Below are positions 54,714 through 61,834 of a stretch of DNA of 64,000 nucleotides, piece by piece. A program made the position numbers and the translations under genes. The notes beneath the pieces are model-generated. The model did not search any database and had not been told where the DNA came from. It was given only the letters and a program-made list of their open reading frames with translations. The stretch's first letter is position 1; each line of letters begins with the position of its first letter. This DNA is from Myxococcus fulvus (GTDB lineage Bacteria > Myxococcota > Myxococcia > Myxococcales > Myxococcaceae): contig NZ_FOIB01000006.1 in NCBI RefSeq assembly GCF_900111765.1, positions 310,001-374,000 on the forward strand, read 5' to 3'.

Positions 54714-54887
54714 ATGAGGAATTCGAACTCGAGGATGCCGGGCCTCATCGCCCACGAGATTCCAGATCCACCGCCGGAGCGGGACCGGGGCCTGCGCGCC
54801 CCCACGGAGGAGGCCCCCGACGCCCTCTCCGCCAAGCCGCCCGTCCCGCCGCCCCCCGCCAGGCCCGCTGTCAATCCGGAGCGGTGA
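54714..54887 (+). CDS. Proline-rich microprotein downstream of CHAT gene 2
   Basis: 57 aa from the ATG of MRNSNSRMPGLIAHEI, preceded by GGGGGAG; an in-frame ATG at 54684 lacks such a site. It ends PPVPPPPARPAVNPER. Resembles the 63-aa peptide after CHAT gene 1 in length, position and the E-I/V...P-V-P-P-P-P-(A/S)-(R/K)-P pattern. No membrane segment or known domain. It is followed 57 bp later by a strong terminator, which makes it the last gene of module 2. Confidence 0.55.
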   Translation: MRNSNSRMPGLIAHEIPDPPPERDRGLRAPTEEAPDALSAKPPVPPPPARPAVNPER

Positions 54888-54943
54888 AACACGTCTCAGT
54901 GGTGACATGACTCTCCCGAATTTCCGGTGAGTTGCATGTTTTG

Positions 54944-54980
54944 CGGGCGTTTCTCGTGAGGAGGAACGCCCGTTTTATTT
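54944..54980 (+). terminator. Intrinsic terminator after the second ECF-CHAT module
   Basis: CGGGCGTT (54944-54951) pairs with AACGCCCG (54965-54972) across a 13-nt loop, followed immediately by TTTTATTT (54973-54980): a classical Rho-independent terminator, one of the few with a T tract in this window. Confidence 0.92.
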
Positions 54981-55604
54981 CACCGCGAAACACTCAAGAA
55001 AAAGGGCTCGCCGCGTATTTCAGATGGAAGACGGCGGCGACGGGGGAGTGGAGCTGCATCGACTGCATCGCGACGAGGGGGGAGTGATGTTCCGATGTGA
55101 CGCGAGGGGCCAAGGGGAGTCTCACGGGATGTGGGCGCCGGAGGAGCGGGGCGCGGGCGGGGGGAGCTGGGGGGCGTTGGCGGAGGGCGGCGGACGGGAG
55201 CTGGGCGGGGGGCGGTGCCGGGGGGGCGCTTCTGAAGAGGAGGAGGAGCAGCAGGAGGCGCGTGACGCGGAGCTCCTCCTGGACGACGACCTGGATTTCC
55301 AGATCGCCAGTTACTGAGGTTTTGGCGCGAGGGTTTGGGAGCGCTTCAAACGGGCAGGCGGCGTCGGGGGACGACCGTCGCCTCTGACGGATGGCGTCGT
55401 GAAGGTGGGGGAGACGACGCGAATGACTCCAGGTCGTGGGGGGGCGTCATCCGGGAGGGCCTGCGTGGAGCGTGGAGGAGGAAGGGGCAGTCCGCGCCCC
55501 AGGTCCTCCGCCTCCGGAGTCTCCAAGGGCTCCGGGGGTGGGGGGACTTCGGTGAGTGCCGTCTGAGCGATAGGGTGTGGCTCCAGCTCGACTCGGAGTC
55601 CCCC
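54981..55604. other. Intergenic region with an AT-rich patch
   Basis: An AT-rich segment (54973-55023) in otherwise GC-rich DNA probably carries a promoter, but no matched -35/-10 pair stands out. One small open frame (separate entry) lies at 55087-55317. From 55320 to 55604 several frames are open; none shows protein-like conservation signs, and the M24 gene promoter is presumably here. Confidence 0.45.
55087..55317 (+). CDS. Possible small Gly/Glu-rich protein with acidic C terminus
   Basis: 76 aa from the ATG of MFRCDARGQG, preceded by GGGGGGAGTG; an ATG at 55024 lacks a ribosome-binding site. The middle is Gly/Arg-rich low complexity (GALAEGGGRELGGGRCRGG), and the end is strongly acidic: EEEEEQQEARDAELLLDDDL then DFQIASY. 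No family is recognised. The low-complexity middle could be random GC-rich DNA, so its reality is doubtful; the acidic hydrophobic ending is the main reason to list it. Confidence 0.3.
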   Translation: MFRCDARGQGESHGMWAPEERGAGGGSWGALAEGGGRELGGGRCRGGASEEEEEQQEARDAELLLDDDLDFQIASY

Positions 55605-56948
55605 ATGACCCTGCTGAAGTGGGCGGCCCTGCCGCTCCTGTTCCTGTCGTTGTCCGCGTGTTCGGCGTCCCGGTGTGCCCAGGCCCGCGACGAGAAGCCC
55701 CGGCTGTTGCCCATGTCCCAGCAGATTGCGCTGCGGGAGGGCTGGCTGCAGAAGCGCCACGGCATGCTGCTGGAGATGATGCGCCGCCATGGCGTGGGCA
55801 TGTGGATTGTCGTCAACGAGGAGTTCCATGACGACCCGCTGACGCAGTACGTGGCGCCGCCTCGTCCGTACGCGGGCAACCGGGACGTCTTCGTCTTCGT
55901 GGACGCGGGCGCCGAGGGGTTGCGGCGCGTGGCGCTGACGGGCTACGCGGAGGAGGCGGTGCTCCAGTTCTTCGAGACGCCCGAGGAGGGCACGTCCGGG
56001 CCGGAGTTCCTGGCGGAGCTGGACGCGCGCCACCAGCCGAAGGCGATTGCGCTGGGCATCGACGGCAAGCGGGGCGTGACGCGCAGCCTGACGCGGGACG
56101 GGTATGCGTGGGTTCTGGAGGCGCTCGGGCCGAAGGCGGAGGCGCGCTTCGTGAGCGCGGCGCCGCTCATCGAGGAGTACCTGGACACGCGGCTGCCCGA
56201 GGAGTGGGAGCACTACAAGGGGCTGGTGGAGCTGACGGACGAGGTGGTGAAGGAGGCCTTCTCGTCGAAGGTGGTGGTGCCGGGGAAGACGACGGTGGGG
56301 GACATCCGCCGGTGGCTCTACGACAGGCTGTGGGCGCTGGGCGTGAGCACGTGGTTCCAGCCGGACATGCGCGTGCAGCGCAAGGGTGGGGTGAACTCCA
56401 AGTCGCGCGGCTTTCTCGCGGTGACGAAGGAGGACGTCGTCATCGAGCGCGGAGACCTCATCCACGTGGACTTCGGCATCAGCTACCTGGGGCTGCACAC
56501 CGACTGGCAGAAGATGGCCTATGTGCTGCGCGAGGGTGAGACGGACGCGCCCCAGGGTTTGAAGCAGGCCTTGGCCAACACGAACACGCTCCAGGATGTG
56601 TTGATGCTGGAGACGTCCCGGCCGGGGCTCTCCTCGGCGGATGTGTACGACGCGACGATGGCGAGGATGGACGCGCTTGGAATCACGGCGCAGGTCTACA
56701 GCCATCCGCTGGGCAACCAGGGGCACGCGCTGGGGGCGTCCATCGACTTCCGCTCGGCGACGCGCAAGGAGGCGCCGAAGCTGTTGCGCGAGGGCTCATA
56801 CATCGCCATCGAGCTCAACACGTCCACGCCGGTGCCGGAGTGGGACGGGCAGAAGGTCGCGGTGATGGAGGAGGACCCGGCCTATCTCACGCAGGAGGGC
56901 TGGAAGTTCTTCGTGCCGCGGCAGGAGGCCTTCTACCTCATCAAGTAG
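55605..56948 (+). CDS. M24-family (Xaa-Pro aminopeptidase-like) lipoprotein
   Basis: 447 aa from MTLLKWAALPLLFLSLSACSAS, a signal peptide with lipobox LSAC (Cys19). After an N-terminal creatinase-like domain (about 40-195), the pita-bread domain has the metal-ligand order of M24 enzymes: HVDFGISYLGLHTDWQKM (two Asp), YSHPLGNQGHALGASIDF (His), YIAIELNTSTPVPEWDGQKVAVMEED (Glu, Glu). These correspond to the D-D-H-E-E metal set, though flanking residues differ from canonical aminopeptidase P. It probably acts in the periplasm or on the outer membrane on proline-containing peptides. Upstream frame extension to 55335 is ignored because the signal peptide defines the start. Confidence 0.85.
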   Translation: MTLLKWAALPLLFLSLSACSASRCAQARDEKPRLLPMSQQIALREGWLQKRHGMLLEMMRRHGVGMWIVVNEEFHDDPLTQYVAPPRPYAGNRDVFVFVDAGAEGLRRVALTGYAEEAVLQFFETPEEGTSGPEFLAELDARHQPKAIALGIDGKRGVTRSLTRDGYAWVLEALGPKAEARFVSAAPLIEEYLDTRLPEEWEHYKGLVELTDEVVKEAFSSKVVVPGKTTVGDIRRWLYDRLWALGVSTWFQPDMRVQRKGGVNSKSRGFLAVTKEDVVIERGDLIHVDFGISYLGLHTDWQKMAYVLREGETDAPQGLKQALANTNTLQDVLMLETSRPGLSSADVYDATMARMDALGITAQVYSHPLGNQGHALGASIDFRSATRKEAPKLLREGSYIAIELNTSTPVPEWDGQKVAVMEEDPAYLTQEGWKFFVPRQEAFYLIK

Positions 56949-56956
56949 CGGGCCCG

Positions 56957-57859
56957 TCAGAAGCCGACGCCGAGCCCCAGGCCCAGCGCCCACATCCGTG
57001 ACGCGCTGGGCATGGGGGCGGCCCGAGGGTCGCCCAGGTCGATGCGCACGCCCGCGCGGGCGAAGGCAGGCCCCAGGCGGACGCGGACGAAGGGCTCCAG
57101 CGAGACACGGGAGTCCTCGCCGTCCCAGGCCGCCTCGGTGAGGTGGGGCGTGACGACCTGCACCCGCGCGCCGGGCTCCAGCATGCCGAGCCCGAGCGCG
57201 GCCTCCAGGCTGGCCTGCGCCACGAAGTGCGTGTCCCTGGCGGTGCGCGAGACGGGGATGAGCATCCCGAGTGTCACGTCCGCGCGGAGCTGGAAGCCGG
57301 GCAGGTCCAGGCCCACGGCCATGGGCAGCACGACGGAGGTGGTGTCGAGCGTCCACAGCCACGGGTCCGCGAGCCCGCGCACCGCGGCGGCGGTGGTGTA
57401 GTTGGCGTCCTGGGTCTCGGGCCCGCGCGCGTCGAGTTCGTCGGCGTCCTGATGGCGGGCCAGGGGCACGGCGACGCCCACGCCCATGCGGACGAAGACG
57501 GTGTCATCGACGAAGGCGCGGACGTTGTGCAGGCCGACGAGCAGGTTGGAGGAGCCCAGGTGGCTGCTGGGTCCTTCAAGTGCGCCGGCGGGGTCCACCG
57601 AGGTGTAGGGCAGTCCCCAGTCGAGGCGGAGCTGCGAGTGCTCGGAGAGCCGGAAGCCGGCGGCGAGCATGGGCGAGGCGTGTCGCGTGGAGACCTGACG
57701 CAGCCGAGGCGCGGAGGAGAGGGTGACGGACGTGGCGAGGAAGTTGTCCGGCTCCCGCACCTGCGCTTCCACGCTCCGCCCCATCAGGAGGAGGACGATG
57801 GCGATGAGCCACGTGCCTGTCCGACGACAGGAGTCGAGGTGGAGCTGCGGCGTGGACAT
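56957..57859 (-). CDS. Putative outer membrane beta-barrel protein, unknown function
   Basis: 300 aa from the ATG of MSTPQLHLDSCRRTGTWLIAIVLLLMGRSVEAQ, a signal peptide ending A-x-A-like before QVREPDN. The remainder shows alternating amphipathic strands with Gly/Leu turns (LVGLHNVRAFVDDTVFVRMGVGVAVPLARH, VVLPMAVGLDLPGFQLRADVTLGML) and a C-terminal strand ending GLGLGVGF with a final Phe, typical of outer-membrane barrels. No specific family is recognised; transporter or porin roles are possible. Convergent with the M24 gene, 8 bp between stops. Confidence 0.65.
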   Translation of the reverse strand: MSTPQLHLDSCRRTGTWLIAIVLLLMGRSVEAQVREPDNFLATSVTLSSAPRLRQVSTRHASPMLAAGFRLSEHSQLRLDWGLPYTSVDPAGALEGPSSHLGSSNLLVGLHNVRAFVDDTVFVRMGVGVAVPLARHQDADELDARGPETQDANYTTAAAVRGLADPWLWTLDTTSVVLPMAVGLDLPGFQLRADVTLGMLIPVSRTARDTHFVAQASLEAALGLGMLEPGARVQVVTPHLTEAAWDGEDSRVSLEPFVRVRLGPAFARAGVRIDLGDPRAAPMPSASRMWALGLGLGVGF

Positions 57860-58021
57860 GGCGGTGCTTTCGTGTCGAAGGTCCGTCCGGCTCACGGCCC
57901 CCATTGCCTTCAACACCGATGAAGACGCGCTCCGTCACCGTCCTTTGCGTGGCCCGTGCTTTTTTCGGTGGGCCGCTTCAGAAGGTCGTGGAAACCCCCG
58001 ATGGCCAACGGCCGTGCCGAG

Positions 58022-59644
58022 TCAGCTCACATCGGCCCAGGTCAGGCCGAAGCGCGCCAGGTACTTCTTCAGTCGGTCCGCGTCGTTGACGCTCGACTTG
58101 CGAGCACGGGACTGAGCGAACAGCACGCGCCCGGCCTCCGAGAGCGAGCGGCTTCCCTGGCACACCCCCAACACGTCCGCGAGCTGGACGCGGTCGAACC
58201 GGTCCAGCTCCGAGGCGAGCTCTTCACCGAGCACCTCCGCGACCCGGTCCACACCGCTCGTTGTCGACACGGGACCCGGGCGAGTACTGCCCGTCCGCCA
58301 CTGCGTGCGCAGGCGCTCCAGCTCCTCGTCCACCACCTCACGGGTGATGCGCCCCCCGGGCGCGAGCGTGGCCATGCGCAGCACCGCGGCGTTGAGGTCC
58401 CGGAAGTTGCCTGACCAGCGCGCATCGGGCGAGGTGGCGAAGCGCAGGAAGCGCTCCTGGGCCTCCTTGTTCAGCGTGATGCGCGCGCCCATCGCCTCCG
58501 ACGCCCGGTCCAGCTCGTAGAGCAGGTTCGGCGGGATGTCCTCGGGGCGCTCGCGCAGCGCGGGCAGTCGGAAGGTCCACAGGTTGATGCGCGCGAGCAG
58601 GTCCTCACGGAAGCGTCCGCGCTCCACCTCGGTCTGCAAGTCCCGGTTCGTACCGGCGATGAGCTGGAAGTCGCTCTCCACCTCCTTGTCCGAGCCCACC
58701 GGCAGGAACCGCTTGTCCTCCAGCGCGCGCAGCAGCATGGCCTGCTCGTCAGCCCCCAGCTCCCCAATCTCATCGAGGAACAGCACGCCGCCGTTCGCCT
58801 GCCGCAAGAGTCCAGGCCGGTCCTGCAGCGCGCCGGTGAACGAACCCTTCACATGTCCGAAGAGCGCGGACATGGCCCCATCGCCGCGCAGCGTGGCGCA
58901 GTTGAGGTCCACGAACGGCCCGCTCACCGTGCCGCGCGACTTCTTCAGCGTGTAGACGCGGCGCGCGAGCTGCGACTTGCCCGCGCCCGTGGGACCGGTG
59001 ATGAGCAGCGGCGCGCGCGAGTGACTGGCCACCTGTTCGATGCGCTCGATGATGTGGTTGAACGCCGCGTTGCGCGTGTCGATACCCGCCTTGAGGTACG
59101 ACAACCCCTCGCGCTGCTCACGCTGGAAGCGCGCCGCCAGCGTGTCGTAGCGCGACAGGTCCAGGTCGATGAGCGTGTTCGTCCCCGCGCCCGCCTTGTC
59201 CCGAGGGTCCGGTGACAGCTGCACCAGCCGCCCCGGAATCAGCCGGCTCTCCACCAACAGGAACATCGAGATCTGCGCGATGTGCGTGCCCGTGGTGATG
59301 TGGACCAGGTAGTCCTCCTCCTCGGGGTTGAAGGTGTACCCGCGCACGTAGTCGAGCAGCGCGCCGTACGTCTCCTCCAAATCCCACGGGTTTCGGATGT
59401 CCAGCAGCGTGGTGCGCACCGACGTCTCCGGCGACACCTGTCGGATGTCCGCCACCACCGTCGCGGCAATCTGTGTGGCCGCCGGCGGGTGCAACAGCTC
59501 CAGCCGGTGCACCACCAGGTCCTCCTGCTGGCACAGCGCCACCGTGGGCCGCCACTTCGTCCACCGGTTCGGGCCCTGCCCCGTGTCGAGCGTCGTCCCC
59601 AGCATGCCCAGGACCACCGTCTGCCGCGTGCGTGTCTTCGCCAT
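58022..59644 (-). CDS. rtcR: Sigma-54-dependent regulator RtcR (CARF domain)
   Basis: 540 aa. N-terminal CARF-type domain (about 1-170; VVLGMLGTTLDTGQGPNRWTKWRPTVAL, HITTGTHIAQISMFLLVESRLIPGRLVQL) that senses RNA-derived ligands in RtcR. AAA+ domain: Walker A GPTGAGKS (217-224), GSFTGA loop (267-272; the canonical first Ala is Ser) and Walker B LFLDE. The C-terminal part ends in a Fis-like helix-turn-helix (SLSEAGRVLFAQSRARKSSVNDADRLKKYL). It activates the rtcB sigma-54 promoter on the opposite side of the intergenic region. An inverted repeat lies 1 bp upstream of its ATG, so self-control is possible. Confidence 0.94.
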   Translation of the reverse strand: MAKTRTRQTVVLGMLGTTLDTGQGPNRWTKWRPTVALCQQEDLVVHRLELLHPPAATQIAATVVADIRQVSPETSVRTTLLDIRNPWDLEETYGALLDYVRGYTFNPEEEDYLVHITTGTHIAQISMFLLVESRLIPGRLVQLSPDPRDKAGAGTNTLIDLDLSRYDTLAARFQREQREGLSYLKAGIDTRNAAFNHIIERIEQVASHSRAPLLITGPTGAGKSQLARRVYTLKKSRGTVSGPFVDLNCATLRGDGAMSALFGHVKGSFTGALQDRPGLLRQANGGVLFLDEIGELGADEQAMLLRALEDKRFLPVGSDKEVESDFQLIAGTNRDLQTEVERGRFREDLLARINLWTFRLPALRERPEDIPPNLLYELDRASEAMGARITLNKEAQERFLRFATSPDARWSGNFRDLNAAVLRMATLAPGGRITREVVDEELERLRTQWRTGSTRPGPVSTTSGVDRVAEVLGEELASELDRFDRVQLADVLGVCQGSRSLSEAGRVLFAQSRARKSSVNDADRLKKYLARFGLTWADVS

Positions 59645-59645
59645 C

Positions 59646-59671
59646 GGGATAGGACTTTATCCCAAGGGATA
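59646..59671. promoter_or_regulatory. Probable RtcR binding site (three GGGATA half-sites)
   Basis: GGGATA (59646-59651) and TATCCC (59658-59663) form a perfect 6+6+6 inverted repeat, followed by a third GGGATA (59666-59671). The cluster lies between the rtcR start and the rtcB sigma-54 promoter, about 43-70 bp upstream of the latter, a usual place for an enhancer site. Half-site number and symmetry suit a bacterial enhancer-binding protein. Confidence 0.65.
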
Positions 59672-59713
59672 CGCCGAGCCAGTGCTCTTGCGATGCTCCC
59701 CTCTGAAGCGGGG

Positions 59714-59730
59714 TTGGCACGCCGGCTGCT
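59714..59730 (+). promoter_or_regulatory. Sigma-54 promoter of rtcB
   Basis: TTGGCACGCCGGCTGCT has the invariant GG (59716-59717) and GC (59728-59729) exactly 10 bp apart, with a full TTGGCAC -24 element and a CTGCT -12 element (consensus TTGCW). Transcription should start near 59741, giving a leader of about 49 nt before rtcB. Confidence 0.9.
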
Positions 59731-59789
59731 CTAGGTCCCAGCGTGCCCGGGAAACAGAGCCCAGGGCGAACGACCGAAAGGTGAAGGCC

Positions 59790-61025
59790 ATGGAGCGCAA
59801 CAAGGTGAACTACGAGGTGCTGTCGGACGAGGCGGGTCGCCCCATCAAGTCGTGGACCGTGGGCGTGCCGTTCGAGGACGAGGCCAAGAAGCAGCTCCGA
59901 AACCTCCGTGGCCTGCCCTTCATCCACAAGTGGATCGCCGCGATGCCGGACGTGCACCGCGGCTACGGCGCGACGGTCGGCAGCGTGGTCCCGACGGTGG
60001 GCGCGGTGGTGCCGGCGGCGGTGGGGGTGGACATCGGCTGCGGAATGATTGCCGTGCGCACGACGCTGCGCGCGGACCAGCTCCCGGACTCGCTGCGTGG
60101 GGTGCGCTCGGCCATCGAGCGGGCGGTGCCGCATGGCCGCTCGGACAACGGCGGCCGTAACGACGTCGGCGCGTGGCGCGTGGCTCCGGCCTCGCACCAG
60201 AAGGAGTGGGCGCGACTGATGGAGGGGTATGACCGCATCGTCGCCAAGCACCCGCGCATCGGCCGTGGGCCGGACCTGGGTCACCTGGGTACGCTCGGCA
60301 CGGGGAACCACTTCATCGAGCTGTGCCTGGACGAGTCGGATGGCGTGTGGCTGATGTTGCACTCCGGTTCGCGCGGCGTGGGTAACCGCATCGGAAGCCA
60401 CTTCATCGAGCTGGCGAAGGAGGACATGCGCCGCTGGTACATCAACCTGCCCGACGCGGACCTGGCGTACCTGCCCGAGGGCTCCGAGCACTTCGACGAC
60501 TACGTCTTCGCGGTGAGCTGGGCGCAGGACTACGCGGCGACCAACCGCGAGCTGATGCTGCGTGGCGCAATCGAGGCCCTGCAGATGAGCAACGAGCTGC
60601 CTCCGTTCGAGCTGTCTGAAGCGGCGGTGAACTGCCATCACAACTACGTGGCGCGTGAGCACCACTTCGGGAAGAACTGCTTCGTGACGCGAAAGGGCGC
60701 GGTGCGGGCGCGCGAGGGTGACCTGGGCATCATCCCCGGCAGCATGGGGGCGCGCTCGTTCATCGTCCGCGGGAAGGGGAACGCGGACAGCTTCCACTCC
60801 TGCAGCCACGGCGCGGGTCGGGCGATGTCGCGTGAGGCGGCGAAGAAGCGCTTCACGCTGGAGGACCACGCGAAGGCGACCGAGGGCGTGGAGTGCCGGA
60901 AGGATGCCGAGGTGATTGACGAGACGCCGGCGGCGTACAAGCCCATCGACGCGGTGATGGCGGCGCAGTCGGACCTGGTCGACGTGGTCCACACGCTCAA
61001 GCAGGTCGTTTGCGTGAAGGGGTAG
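59790..61025 (+). CDS. rtcB: RNA-splicing ligase RtcB
   Basis: 411 aa from MERNKVNYEVLSDEAGRPIK; the frame continues upstream to 59397 but that overlaps the promoter and rtcR. Catalytic features: DIGCGM with D81 and C84 (Mn ligands), GTGNHFIEL (His174), LMLHSGSRGVGN (His191), VNCHHNYV (His 283-284) and the guanylated H340 in SFHSCSHGAGRAMS. RtcB joins 2',3'-cyclic phosphate or 3'-phosphate RNA to 5'-OH ends using GTP and Mn2+. E. coli-type paralogue by length and presence of RtcR. Preceded by a sigma-54 promoter, so induced under RtcR control. Confidence 0.97.
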   Translation: MERNKVNYEVLSDEAGRPIKSWTVGVPFEDEAKKQLRNLRGLPFIHKWIAAMPDVHRGYGATVGSVVPTVGAVVPAAVGVDIGCGMIAVRTTLRADQLPDSLRGVRSAIERAVPHGRSDNGGRNDVGAWRVAPASHQKEWARLMEGYDRIVAKHPRIGRGPDLGHLGTLGTGNHFIELCLDESDGVWLMLHSGSRGVGNRIGSHFIELAKEDMRRWYINLPDADLAYLPEGSEHFDDYVFAVSWAQDYAATNRELMLRGAIEALQMSNELPPFELSEAAVNCHHNYVAREHHFGKNCFVTRKGAVRAREGDLGIIPGSMGARSFIVRGKGNADSFHSCSHGAGRAMSREAAKKRFTLEDHAKATEGVECRKDAEVIDETPAAYKPIDAVMAAQSDLVDVVHTLKQVVCVKG

Positions 61026-61081
61026 ACGGCACCACCCCGACTCCTGCACGCGAGGTGACCATGCCGGGATGACGACATCGA

Positions 61082-61136
61082 GGCGCCCGCTCCCCCCAAG
61101 AGGCCGAAAGGCCGCCAGAGTGGGGGAGCGGGCGCC
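61082..61136. terminator. Strong bidirectional terminator after rtcB
   Basis: GGCGCCCGCTCCCCC (61082-61096) pairs perfectly over 15 bp with GGGGGAGCGGGCGCC (61122-61136); the loop holds a nested GGCCgaaaGGCC hairpin. It separates rtcB from the convergent lipoprotein gene. Confidence 0.85.
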
Positions 61137-61157
61137 GCTATTTCAGGGCAGGGCGCT

Positions 61158-61601
61158 TCAGCGCGAGCGGCCCTGGCACCAGCCGGAGGGGCTGCACGTG
61201 CGCATGCCGTCGCACTGACAGGCGCTCCAGCAGCGGTTGGAGCCGCCCGGGTTCCAGGCCTCGTTCCAGTAGTAGTTGGGGCTGGTGCAGCTCACGCCGG
61301 GGCGCGCGGTGCCCTGGCACCAGCCGGCCGAGCTGCAGGTGCGCATGCCGTCACATTGGCAGCTGTTGGTGCACCGGTTGGGGCCGCCCGGGTTGCGGCC
61401 CTCGTCCCAGTAGTAGTTGTAGAACTGGCACTGCGACTGCTCCTGGGAGGTCTCCTCCAGGGCGGAGTCGTCGGGCGGAGCGGATTCCATCTCCGTGGCG
61501 GGCGCCTCCATGTTGTCCGGGCCACACGCGGACGTGAGGACCATGAGCAGCGCCGCGAGGGGGACCATCAGATTGCGAGCAATGAGACTGCGAGAGACCA
61601 C
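61158..61601 (-). CDS. Cysteine-rich lipoprotein with two tandem repeats
   Basis: 147 aa from a GTG five bases after GGAGG (signal peptide VSRSLIARNLMVPLAALLMV then LTSAC lipobox, Cys about 26); a far upstream ATG at 61781 is rejected. After an acidic linker (MESAPPDDSALEETSQEQSQ), two copies of a roughly 45-residue unit follow: YNYYWDEGRNPGGPNRCTNS-CQCDGMRTCSSAGWCQG and PNYYWNEAWNPGGSNRCWSA-CQCDGMRTCSPSGWCQG. The Cys spacing C-x3-C-x-C-x5-C-x4-C is shared, with one more Cys before each unit, suggesting a small disulfide-bonded domain. The family is not recognised. It lies between rtcB and rtcA on the opposite strand. Confidence 0.75.
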   Translation of the reverse strand: MVSRSLIARNLMVPLAALLMVLTSACGPDNMEAPATEMESAPPDDSALEETSQEQSQCQFYNYYWDEGRNPGGPNRCTNSCQCDGMRTCSSAGWCQGTARPGVSCTSPNYYWNEAWNPGGSNRCWSACQCDGMRTCSPSGWCQGRSR

Positions 61602-61834
61602 GACTGCCTCCAATGCAAGACACGCTTCCGCGGTGAGAGCCTCGGAAGCGCGGTTCGTGTAAGGCCTGGCGCGGGCGCGCGGTGGCTTTTCTGGAGGAGC
61701 GCTGGGTTGTGGATGCTTCGGGTGTTGACTGACACCGCGCGTGGCCGGTAGCGGGCCGGAGTGCGGGGCGTGCTCGCGCATGTCAGATTGCGCGGGTGGG
61801 GCCGTGAGGCGTGGGAAGACGGGAGAGACGAGAC

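Noticed and set aside
61750-61770. GG-N10-GC match upstream of rtcA as a sigma-54 promoter
   Set aside because: GG and GC spacing fits, but the -24 and -12 flanks (TGGCCGG, GGGCC) do not match the consensus; such matches are frequent by chance in GC-rich DNA.
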